From Lepeophtheirus salmonis (taxonomy: Eukaryota > Arthropoda > Copepoda > Siphonostomatoida > Caligidae): 64,000 nucleotides of DNA. Numbering within the stretch: position 1 is the stretch's first letter; each line of letters opens with the position of its first letter. Shown piece after piece: positions 55,770-64,000 of this stretch. Below the pieces are notes generated by a model, which saw only the letters and a program-made list of their open reading frames with translations, searched no databases and was not told the origin of the DNA. Position numbers and translations under genes: made by a program. Where the stretch lies: the NCBI RefSeq assembly GCF_016086655.4, contig NC_052141.2, positions 3,534,001 to 3,598,000 of the forward strand. Direction: 5' to 3'.

Positions 55770-56776
55770 AAGCTTATTTCACTCAATATGACCATCTTAA
55801 TTATCAATCACAGCCTTTTTACGTCGCCTGAAGGCCAAGCAGGAGTTGATAACAAACTCCTCTGACAATTTGGCCAATGCAACCAAATGTGGACTTCAGT
55901 AAGTCCACATTTGGTTGTGAGTTCTTGTTGGTTTCCCTCTCCAAAGTGCCCCGTATAGAAAAGCCAAGTGAGTTCAAATCTGGCGAGGAAGGGGGCCATA
56001 TCTCTTTGGACCAGAATTGAGCCTTGTTATCTTTGCAGAACTTTTGGCACTTGGAAGATGTGTGAGTGGGGTGCTGTCCTGAGTCTACACTTAGTTATCC
56101 TCTGGATAGTTGGTCTTCAGCCATGGCAAGACTGTGTACCTAAGCACCTTATAGTAGGCCTCCTGATCGATTGTCTGTCTATCCTTGTAAAAGAACGGAG
56201 GCATCTTCTATAATCAGAGGCAACAATGCCAAGGACCATTGTTTGGGCCGGATAATTTGTGTAGTAAACCCCTTTGATCTTTTATTTTGTTTCTGCAAGC
56301 CAGAAGTGGAATTGATCAACTGTGAAAATCTTCTTGTCCGTGAAATTTTTTTACAATTCACCCATTTACCTTCATCTACGTGAGGATTTTCTTGCATCTC
56401 TAGGGCCTTATGGCTTTCATGCCCTCTGTTAGAAGGTGACATGAGGTCCTTGTAAAATAAACTAATCCATAGTTTATAGGCTTCCTGATGGTCCTAGGCG
56501 CCACAGAGAAGTCGTTAGCGAAGAAATTCATCAACTTAGTGGGGTATTCCTTTATATTCTTCTCCAAACTTAATAAGAACTTCGTATTCCTCTTCAAATT
56601 ATGCCCTCCACTTCCTGACATCCTGGAAAGGTTTTCTCCATTATTTTTTTTTTCACCTTGGTTAACTTAAAAACCAGGCTTCTAGAACACTTAGCAAGGT
56701 ATGTAATCTTCATCACTTCAACTCCAGCATCTAAAAGATCTGAGAAGTGTTGCCTATTTGCTTGTTGTTCGCTCAT
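55770..56776 (-). pseudogene. Tc1/mariner transposase relic of family E
   Basis: Starts at 56776 (MSEQQANRQHFSDLLDAGVE, a helix-turn-helix region). NFFANDFSVAPRTIRKPINY and HLLTEGMKAIRP follow near 56410-56540. The first catalytic block appears as FTDKKIFTVDQFHFW near 56310-56345, with lysine where SDEK has glutamate. The second is QDSAPTHTSS-like text (GQHPTHTSSKCQKFC, frameshift) near 56060-56085. The third is WPPSSPDLNSLGFSI near 55972-56002, with the aspartate kept. The C-terminal part runs to about 55780. At least three frameshifts or stops. Length and order match a full family member. Confidence 0.85.
55880..55917. repeat. Perfect 17-bp hairpin inside transposase sequence
   Basis: CAACCAAATGTGGACTT (55880-55896), loop cagt, then the exact reverse complement (55901-55917). 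On the minus strand it lies in the QPNVDLLKSTFGC region just after the third catalytic block. Confidence 0.75.
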
Positions 56777-56925
56777 TATGATGGAATGACTAAATGATTA
56801 TTTTATTTTGTTTATGTAAAAAAGACGGCGGAAACAGAATATCAAAAAATAATCACTCAACCTTTTCATACTAATGAGAAAATAAACATTAATTAACAGT
56901 ACACGTTTTTCTGCCCTACCCTGTA

Positions 56926-57430
56926 CTACATATGTATAAATCGCCTTCTGATAAATGCTTAAAAGTATTCTGAAATACACTAAAAGTAGGCTCTAAACAT
57001 AGATAATAATAAGCTCTCTTTTTCCAACTAATACGACTATGTAATTCGTAATAATTGATCAAAACGAGTACTTATTTCAATGCCTCATTTATCATTCTAT
57101 AACCATTCGCAGAGTTAAATAAAGGAATATGAATAATATGCTGAAGATGGAGAAAACCCCGCTCATATTTTATTTCATGTTCGTCTTTCATCATCCTTCT
57201 CATCATAATTATGGGCCCTAAGATGCAATCTACGAATTGTAGAAACGTACGAGTTATATTATACTATGGGTACCTATTTATATTTAAAAAAAAAAACTAT
57301 TTTCACGCAAAGAAGCAGTTACAACTAACAAAATGATGAAAATATAATTATTTTATGCGAAAAAGTATACTCTTGCATTCTTCCTTTTAATATATAGGAT
57401 GTGAATGACGTCATTATTTCTCCCCTTTTC
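56926..57430. other. Unassigned spacer
   Basis: Contains a phrase similar to R1 (gtaggctctaaacatag near 56985). Otherwise no recognised content. Confidence 0.3.
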
Positions 57431-57439
57431 TTTGATAGT

Positions 57440-58720
57440 GAACACGGCACATGAGTTCCACTAATATATGGAGTGAAGCAAGGCGGAACCCCTCAAGTTG
57501 ATTTAAGTGCACTTTTTATGGATAAAAATCAAATGGCAGAACCTTATTGACTGGCCAATATTACTACCTTGTTTTTTAATCTACATCAAAGAATCTCTGT
57601 GAAATCACTTCCTACAATTAATATATCTTCGACGAAGACAACACTTTTGAATTGAATTAGAAGTTAGCTGCTTCGTGTCTTTTCTGTGTCCTTAATCAAC
57701 CCATGGGCCCGGGATTTAATTTGAAATATATAGAGGGGCCTTAAATACTTTTTGAAGTGTTAGCCGTGGTTTTTAACCTGCTTGGTATCTTACTCAAGCT
57801 TTAATCAACCCATGTACCTAGAGTTCATTTTGAAGTGTTTGGAAGTATTGTATGAAGCGGTGGCTTGGTTTTTAACTTGCTTGGTGGTCCTGCCATTGCA
57901 TAAAACAAGTTTTGGGGTTTAGGGACTATTATTTTGTAGGTTAATGACGGGAAATATCCACATTGGCCAAGGTAGATTAAAATACAAGGCCAGACCATCT
58001 TGTGGAATAAAATACATAAATTGATGATTTAAAGAAGTAGTTGCTGACGCCACCAATAAAGAAGAATTCGTTGACCAAAACATTGGCATTGAAGTAGTTA
58101 GATATATATTAAAAACAAGGAGGGCGCTTTAAATATTCTTATATTTTTAAATGTTTATTCTAATAATAATTACTTAGTAGCATAATGTCTTTTGAAGAGA
58201 TTATTTTATGAAGCACTATTAATATTAATATTTATTCCACTTTTTGAATTTAAATATAATTTGATTTACCCTTTCAAAAATAATATTGTTGGATCTGAGA
58301 GATTATTTTGACCATAATTCTATTTAAGAATCAATCATGATTGATTCTGAGCATGAATTAGGTTCGTGCATATGCTCCTAACTCTTGGATCCTCTCATTT
58401 TCACGTTTTCCCAAATGATATAATTTTATGCCCGCATAACATTTTAAAATAGATTGAATTAGTTGGAATATATAGTTTGATTAAGGGGATGAATCAATAA
58501 CATGAATTTTGGAGGTTACTTATAGTGGAAATTATTGGCTCGCTCAGTATCATTACTCTATGTATTTGATCTCAATGACACGGACAATGAGCTCCACCAA
58601 TATCTAGAGTAGAACACGGCTCAGTTATTCATCCTCCTCTAGGAGGAAGTATATTTTTATGGTTAAAAATGAAATTGCAAAACTTAATTGACTTATTCCA
58701 ATATTACTCACTTGTCCCTT
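57440..58720. repeat. Two small duplicated blocks and a palindrome
   Basis: A block at 57440-57590 (cacggcacatgagttccac, then ttttatggataaaaatcaaa) recurs at 58577-58720. A second block at 57691-57785 (cttaatcaacccatg, then ggtttttaacctgcttggt) is repeated in tandem at 57799-57890. A 22-bp palindrome lies at 58327-58348. No coding frames. Confidence 0.6.
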
Positions 58721-59500
58721 AGAAATTAAGAATTCATAGATTAAATAAGATTAATAGTAAAAATCTAGCCATTTTATAGAGATTTTATGTTTATTTTACA
58801 AAGATTTGAAAGTCATATAAATTATGTGACGTCACTCCCCCCGCCCCCATTATCCATATACTAAATAAACCAAACTAAGGTATTTCAATCGTCAATTATT
58901 CTTTCCCTTTCCCCCCTTTAAATAACTTTTTATGATGACGTTTTAGAGAGATAACTATCTTATACAAAAAAATGTGAAATTTAGTTGACAACAATTTTAA
59001 TTTAAAAATGTGGATGATAAACACATTCATTAATTAGTTATTAGCAATTCTTCAAAGGTCTTCAATTTAAAATTGTGGTTTTTCCTTAAATAAATCCGGT
59101 TCCAATTACTGGATTTGAACAAACTGCACTGATTTATATTTCTTGAATAACACAAGATCTGATGACATTGATTTTAGTAATCTACCATGATCATTCACTT
59201 GTAATTCTTGTTCAAATAATCTTCTAAATTTATAATTATGAAAATGAATTGAAAAAATCCTTTTTTTAATATTAAGATTAAGTAAAAATGGCATCAGGAG
59301 TTAAATATTTTTTAATTTTATAGAATATTCTCAAATTTTTCGCAATTATTAACGACAAACACGTTCCTCAAATCCAACGAGTAATGACAACCGTACTTCG
59401 AAGAAAACTTTTGAGTATATCCGCTAGAATGAAACCACATCCAATCCGCTAGTTGTACAGTCTGATGATAATAAAGTGGGTTTTGTTGTCTCGCAATCTG
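58721..59500. other. Unassigned AT-rich spacer
   Basis: No gene or recognised repeat. C-rich string at about 58838-58851. Confidence 0.3.
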
Positions 59501-59774
59501 AACATGTTACATAATTGTCTTTTTGGAGGAAATATTGCAAGATAGACTCAAAGTAACGACATGTTAAATATGACTTTTGACTTCCATAAGAGCATTGTTT
59601 CAAATAGATACAGTTGTAACTGAATGAGTCACAACTAATCATTATAAACGCCTGTCTTCTATGTATAGAATGTACAATGTGAGTAAACAAGTCGTGCCGC
59701 GCCAATGAGAGCTCCATAGAACCATTATTAATTGCAATCGAAGTTGGGTTATTAAAACAAATTCTTTTGTACAT
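59424..59774 (-). other. 116-codon frame, probably mobile-element debris
   Basis: The longest minus frame here (MYKRICFNNPTSIAINN..., Ser- and Cys-rich) shows no known domain. A part of the underlying DNA (59513-59559, ggaggaaatattgcaag then agtaacgacatg) is repeated at 60641-60686 next to a transposase start, and a transposon end lies immediately upstream at 59794. I therefore favour a chance frame in element-derived DNA over a gene. Confidence 0.3.
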
Positions 59775-59793
59775 TTATCATCTTTCACACAGA

Positions 59794-59839
59794 CTGTATT
59801 ATTGGTTGCGATACGTCATCAAACAACGACAATGCACGG
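59794..59839 (+). mobile_element. Transposon end (TIR) matching 62888-62933
   Basis: CTGTATTATTGGTTGCGATA and the following acgtcatcaaacaacgacaa match the reverse complement of 62888-62933 with about two substitutions and one 1-nt gap over 45 bp. The match in inverted orientation identifies it as the outer end of family K. No transposase follows directly. Confidence 0.75.
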
Positions 59840-60634
59840 TGTTACGTCACCAACACGAAAATAGCCAATATATTTTGTTTTTAGCTGTCAATTCCCTCGG
59901 CTCACTTGATACGTCTTGGCTATTTCATAAATTGTTCTTTTTGATAAATAAACTAAGCAATAAGTTATATTAAACTGATGCCGTTTCCAAAAGGACAGGA
60001 TTACAGTTCCTTGTTGATCCTTTGTCGTATATATATATATATTGATCATTTTGTGAAGAAATTTTGGCTATCACATACAAATGTATAACCGCTAACTACT
60101 AGTATGAGCTTGCCCGTTCTATGAGTACATGGGATATGATAATGAAAGTGTGGTGTGATGTTTGTTTCGTAGTGTATCGATGCATGTACCCCATTCAACA
60201 TAGTAAGATGACGTTGTCTTAAGTAATCAAGAATAAATGTTACCAACGTAATATGTCAAATTAGTTAAAGAATGTCACTATTTGACTTTATTAAACAGAT
60301 TAAGTTCTCTTTCGTGTTTATTTGAATTGCAAAATTCCCTGAGGAATCAACTGGTTATTGCAATCCATTCTAATTTTTAATAGTAGAGTGTAGAACAAAA
60401 AATTATGCTAGGCAGAAAAAACGGAGGAGGAGATTCAAAAGTTTACTTTTGTATAAATAAGATGTTTTTAATACAATATTACTAAGCAATATTATAAAAC
60501 TGTATCGAATAAAATCTATTTAGTTTTAAAAATGGTGGAAATAATGTGTCTTGTAGGACTTAAAGATAAATTGCAGTGTGTATGATTGACTTATTTGGTA
60601 AACTACCAGATGATTACTGCCTTTTCTTTGATTT

Positions 60635-60810
60635 ATTTTTGGAGGAAAGATTGCGTGATACAATAAAGGTAACGACATGAATGGAGGCAAAAAGACAACG
60701 GTTTGCAGATCTTCTTTGCACCCATCACTCTATAAAGGAGGTCGCAGATTTTGAAAATTGCTCCATTGAGCCTGTTCATAAGTTCAGGAGCTTAATAAAC
60801 TATCTTTAAG
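60635..60810 (+). pseudogene. Tc1-like transposase N-terminal fragment (family K)
   Basis: Starts MEAKRQRFADLLCTHHSIKE (60678-60737), then VADFENCSIEPVHKFRSLIN and a stop. The pattern THH.IKEV....NCS is shared with the minus-strand copy near 62850 and is a Tc1-type helix-turn-helix. The leader gattgcgtgatac...ggtaacgacatg is a diverged form of the family K end. The rest of the gene is missing. Confidence 0.65.
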
Positions 60811-61162
60811 GTGTGCTTTTAATATTATCTTTCAAATTAAAATACTAGCAGGTCTTTTGATATTTTAAAATCCATTTGATGAAGTTTAAGTAGCAAAAAC
60901 ATCAATTATAAGCCCGCACGATGCCGTCGCCTTCAATTATGATACAATTTATGACAAAAGTGAACACAATCTAATGCTATATATGATAAAAATTGGATGT
61001 CTAGACATCCATTCTATCCGTCACAAACATCTCAAATTAGATCAACTATAATCCTTGTAAACAGTATATATATTATGTATGAATTTATATTTCTCAGTCT
61101 CTAATAATACGACATTTTAATTGATTTATTTGTTACTTTTAAAAGGTTATTTATTTATATCA
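60811..61162. other. Unassigned spacer
   Basis: No open frame or repeat identity was seen. Confidence 0.3.
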
Positions 61163-61370
61163 TGGTGTGTCAACATAAAAACAATCTTGAACAAAAATCA
61201 AGCAAAAGAGAAAATATGAATTTCTGTGTGGATCAATTTCAGCTTATTTATGTGAAATTTGCGACACTACCAAATTGATAGAAAGAGTAATTTGTTGATA
61301 TTAATTGAAGATAATGTGTATAATAATACATATGAAATCCACTTGAGCTTGCTTTGGTGTTGACAGGCCA
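61163..61370 (-). mobile_element. Short internally deleted R1 MITE
   Basis: TGGTGTGTCAACATAAAAAC starts it and the reverse complement of the end (TGGCCTGTCAACACCAAAGC) pairs with it over about 22 bp. The interior jumps from the aaaatcaagcaaaagagaaa part of one end to the gataatgtgtataataatac part of the other, skipping about half of R1. The 208-bp copy proves that both termini belong to one family. Confidence 0.8.
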
Positions 61371-61765
61371 CATTTTACATCTTATAGACGACGTACATAT
61401 CCTTATAATTTAGCTTTTTTGTATAGTACAAATAAGTGTTATAAATGGTCAGTTTTTTGTTTTTGCTTTATTTTTGTTTTCTACATAATATATAATTTGA
61501 TAAATTATTCTAATGCATCCTGGTCTGGAGATGTAGAACTAATTATATAGCAGCCTATGTTCCTTATAAGTACTTCAGACACAAATACCGTTTCGTTTGT
61601 TGAATTTGTGATTCATATATTACGTATAAATAATTACCTACGCAACACAGTTGAACAGAGGTTATGTTTTTGTACCTGTTTGTGTGTTATTCATCAGGAT
61701 ATATATGGTCACAGTAAAAAAAACCATTAATTTTGAGAGATCAAAGTCAAAGGTCAAGCTAACAC
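61371..61765. other. Spacer with second copy of the GGAGGTTATG motif
   Basis: cgcaacacagttgaacagag then gttatgtttttgtacctgtt at 61638-61684 matches 50340-50380. The rest is unassigned. Confidence 0.4.
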
Positions 61766-61767
61766 AT

Positions 61768-62395
61768 ACTGTATAATCGATCGCAACTTTGAAACATATT
61801 GAGAAACATTACTCAATGTGATAATTGGCGGAAGTTTCCAGAGTGCTCATTCTATATGGTATCAGGAGTATTTTTTTGTATCGTTATACCTTATAGTTTC
61901 AACAATTATTACTCAAAATATCCTCCTTCTACGCCACCCTGACCTCCAGTCCAGGCCTAAAGACCTTGCACACCTTGATAACGTAATCATTGGACATATC
62001 AGCCCACTCTTTCTCAACAAAGACCTTCAGAGAATCAACTTTGTAGTGGGGGGCATTACAGGCACTGCTCTCCACAAAGCCCTATATTGCATAGTACAGT
62101 GACAAGGTGTTCAGTGATGAGGGGCCACAAGTTTAGAGACCAAAAATCGGTGAGGTATTATTTGCACCAAACTTGAGTTGTTGTAGTCTTATGGCTAGTT
62201 TTTGAGTCTTGCTCTCAACAGTAATCCCAGGAACCAGGGCATCACGAACCTATTCATCACCTCCTGGTACTCCTTCGCTCCAATTTGAAAGGCCATAGGT
62301 GTCAAGACGCCTTCATGACATTCTTGTTGTCTCCTCCATTTGATGTCTTCCTAGAGAGGCTTTCGTCGCTGTTAATGAACATCCCAAGTCTTATG
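61768..62395 (-). pseudogene. Tc1-like transposase, second catalytic block to C-terminus (family K)
   Basis: On the minus strand: INSDESLSRKTSNGGDNKN (near 62380-62325), an EYQEV-type stretch, EQDSKTSHKTTTTQVWCK (second catalytic block, QQDSAP.H type), then YLTDFWSLNLWP and a decayed third block. GFVESSACNAPHYKVDSLK follows in another frame, and KEWADMSNDYVIKVCKVF near 61960-62010. Then a GGYIE-like end. Frameshifts throughout. The text ctgtataatcgatcgcaac at 61768 may be the element's other end, diverged. Confidence 0.65.
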
Positions 62396-62600
62396 TATTT
62401 AATATGTCCTTTCTGGTTTTTATCTTCTTGTATATTCGTCTATGTATTATAAGTACTGAGTTTTACGTATTATAAATAGTCTCGTCTTTTGTAAATATAT
62501 TAGAGTATAGTTAGAATACACATGAACATATAAACAGTGTAGTTTCATTCCTCCACGGAATTCTTCTCCTCATTTCTCTCGGTCATCCTGGATCTCTCCT
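62396..62600. other. Intervening sequence between two family K pieces
   Basis: About 200 bp without coding similarity, T-rich, separating two transposase pieces that overlap in content. It could be an insertion (for example a solo LTR) or unrelated DNA; no ends were recognised. Confidence 0.35.
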
Positions 62601-62933
62601 ATTATAAATAAGTTTGTGTCTCTCCCTCGTCAAGACGCAACACCAAGCAACCAGGGCTTCACAAACTCTTTCATCACCTCCAAGCACTCCTGACCTCCAA
62701 TTTCAAAGATAAAAAAGTCGTCAGTAACAATCTTGTTGTGACATCCACTCTGTGTCTTCATGGAGAGGCTCTTTCCGCTGTTAATGAGCCTTCAGACCAT
62801 ACGGAGAAACAACAGAGCAATTCACAATGTATGTAACCTCCTTTACATAGTGATGGGTGTGGAGAAGATGCAATCCCTTGCCTTTTGGCCGTCATTGTCG
62901 TTGTTTGCTAACGTATCGCAACCAATAATACAG
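62601..62933 (-). pseudogene. Tc1-like transposase N-terminal part with intact outer TIR (family K)
   Basis: The outer end is at 62933 (reverse complement CTGTATTATTGGTTGCGATA). The N-terminal region LHLLHTHHYVKEVTYIVNCS is homologous to the 60.7-kb fragment. After a break come INSGKSLSMKTQSGCHNKIV and FEIGGQECLEVMKEFVKPWL, the latter resembling the strand before the second catalytic aspartate (YLEVL..HVLPW). This last block duplicates the one at 62230-62390, so two truncated copies lie in tandem. Confidence 0.65.
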
Positions 62934-63899
62934 CAAATGAAAGCTGATAAATTTTAAAGCAATATCTCTTTAATAACCCAATATTGATTGCAAGTAATAA
63001 TGGATTTATGGAGCTCTAATTGGAGCCGTGCATACACTGTATGTAGACTTCACTAGTGAACGGGGAGTTTGTTTGTAGATCCTTGTTTTTACCACCCTAC
63101 ATACATAAATTAACTGTACCTATATATATGTATATTGTTTCCCCTCTTAATTTCCCAAGATTGATCTCTTTGTCAGATTACATATTTAACTCTTCATTAG
63201 TCGGTCTACACACAAGTATGACTTCATATAATAAACTATGTAATACTATAAAGAGAAAACACCTCAACCTCAATTTGATCTAAGTATTTTTTCGTGGGTT
63301 GAATATAAAGATGTTTATATTCTTATTTTATATACAAACTCGTCTCATAGCTAGGTACATATGTTGTTCATATCATGTATTATTTTATAGGGTCATCATT
63401 TGAAGTCACGTTGAATTGGACAGAATGATGGAAGAAAGAGATATTCAAGTGGCATGGGTTGTCTATTAAAATATATGATGTACTTAAATATATTTTGATT
63501 GTAAAGAACAGCAGATGGGCAACGGATTCTTTATAGGAATGAAACAGAATTCGATACTTAACAATGCAAATAAACTACATTTTTTTATATGGGCTGTACG
63601 TATGACTAGGATTTTCTTTGGGGGAGAATGTTGGACTTTTTTATTTTTTATAAATACCCAATTTAAGACAAAACACTTTTTTGAAAATTTAGAGTAATTT
63701 TTCATAAAAGACAAATGATAAAAAAATTAATAAATACATTTTCAAACATTTGCCTGAATTAAAAGATTGTTTTAGGTAAAAATGAACAAGGAATAATATA
63801 CTTGAGGGAAATAAGAAAAAAAAAGAAAAGTACTGGCCTCAGCTACAGGTTAAGATAAAGGCATGTCTAGACAATCATCAAGGCTTGGGTTTAGAATAA
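62934..63899. other. Unassigned AT-rich spacer
   Basis: Frames at 63056-63283 and 63484-63714 lack domains. No repeat identity was seen. Confidence 0.3.
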
Positions 63900-64000
63900 A
63901 ACAAAATTTTAAAAAAAATTTTAAAAAAAATTAAATTTTTATAAAAAACTATTAACAAAATAAGAAATCTTTTTTTTAAAAATCAAAAAAAGTTAAAATT
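63900..64000. repeat. R5 AT-rich tail running off the window
   Basis: A/T-run text (aaaattttaaaaaaaatt repeated) in the style of R5 tails, cut by the window end. Confidence 0.4.

Larger units (their letters stand above)
55650..56925 (-). mobile_element. Complete Tc1/mariner element (family E), both TIRs
   Basis: The left end TACAGGGTAGGGCAGAAAAA (55650-55669) and right end TTTTTCTGCCCTACCCTGTA (56906-56925) are exact inverted copies over 20 bp, apart from nearby differences just inside. TA edges fit the superfamily. The 1,276-bp length is full size. The TIR identity suggests a younger copy than those at 0.3 or 2.5 kb, although its gene is already broken. Confidence 0.9.

Noticed and set aside
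59424..59774. 116-codon minus frame with upstream CCAAT and CRE-like motifs as a small gene
   Set aside because: The upstream motifs lie inside a transposon end that recurs at 62.9 kb, and part of the frame's DNA is repeated near a transposase start at 60.65 kb.

Overview
This window is repeat-dominated, AT-rich, intron-scale animal DNA. I found no complete host protein-coding gene, rRNA, tRNA or CRISPR array. Every long recognisable reading frame is a decayed transposase or integrase. The mix of many Tc1/mariner families, abundant short terminal-inverted-repeat (TIR) elements ending in TAGTGTTG..., and repeats rich in GGTCCT or GGTCT/ACCGA strings resembles what I know of caligid copepods (sea lice such as Lepeophtheirus salmonis). 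That assignment is an inference from repeat style, not a database match.

Autonomous-type remnants. Tc1/mariner (DDE/D) transposase relics occur at 0.33-1.5 kb (minus strand, both TIRs), 2.0-2.4 kb (minus), 2.46-3.66 kb and 35.74-36.63 kb (two copies of one mariner with different internal deletions), 12.1-12.8 kb, 21.1-21.6 kb, 25.9-26.3 kb (minus), 31.7-32.4 kb and 47.3-47.9 kb (a second mariner), 41.6-41.9 kb and 52.76-53.23 kb (the two ends of a third mariner), 50.6-51.4 kb, 55.65-56.93 kb (minus, both TIRs), 60.6-60.8 kb and 61.8-62.9 kb (minus). A Ty3/gypsy-like LTR relic with an integrase fragment lies at 40.05-40.85 kb.

Non-autonomous families, with labels used only here. R1 is a roughly 390-450 bp element with TIR TGGYSTGTCAACA; it has many copies, some in head-to-tail arrays. 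R2 is a GGTCCT-rich foldback element with TAGTGTTGTGT ends, clustered at 4.3-5.2 and 9.9-11.1 kb. R3 is a longer GGTCT/ACCGA-rich element whose ends resemble TAGTGTTGGG...CCCAACACTA. R4 is a hAT-type element with CAGTGATG ends and, at one site, a perfect 8-bp target duplication. R5 is a repeat with a short GC-rich head (gacgcccc) and a long A/T-run tail. Family C is a Tc1-like element present at five or six sites; the informative copies share one internal deletion that removes the transposase catalytic centre but keeps the DNA-binding half.

How the parts relate. The elements are nested in one another: R4 inside R3 at 8.7 kb, R3 inside R4 at 16.2 kb, a mariner inside R1 at 35.74 kb, and Tc1 fragments inside R3 at 24.7-26.5 kb. 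The window therefore records several overlapping waves of transposition. Between elements are AT-rich stretches with no recognised content; these are listed so the reader knows they were examined. Element boundaries are estimates by eye except where TIRs or target duplications are stated.
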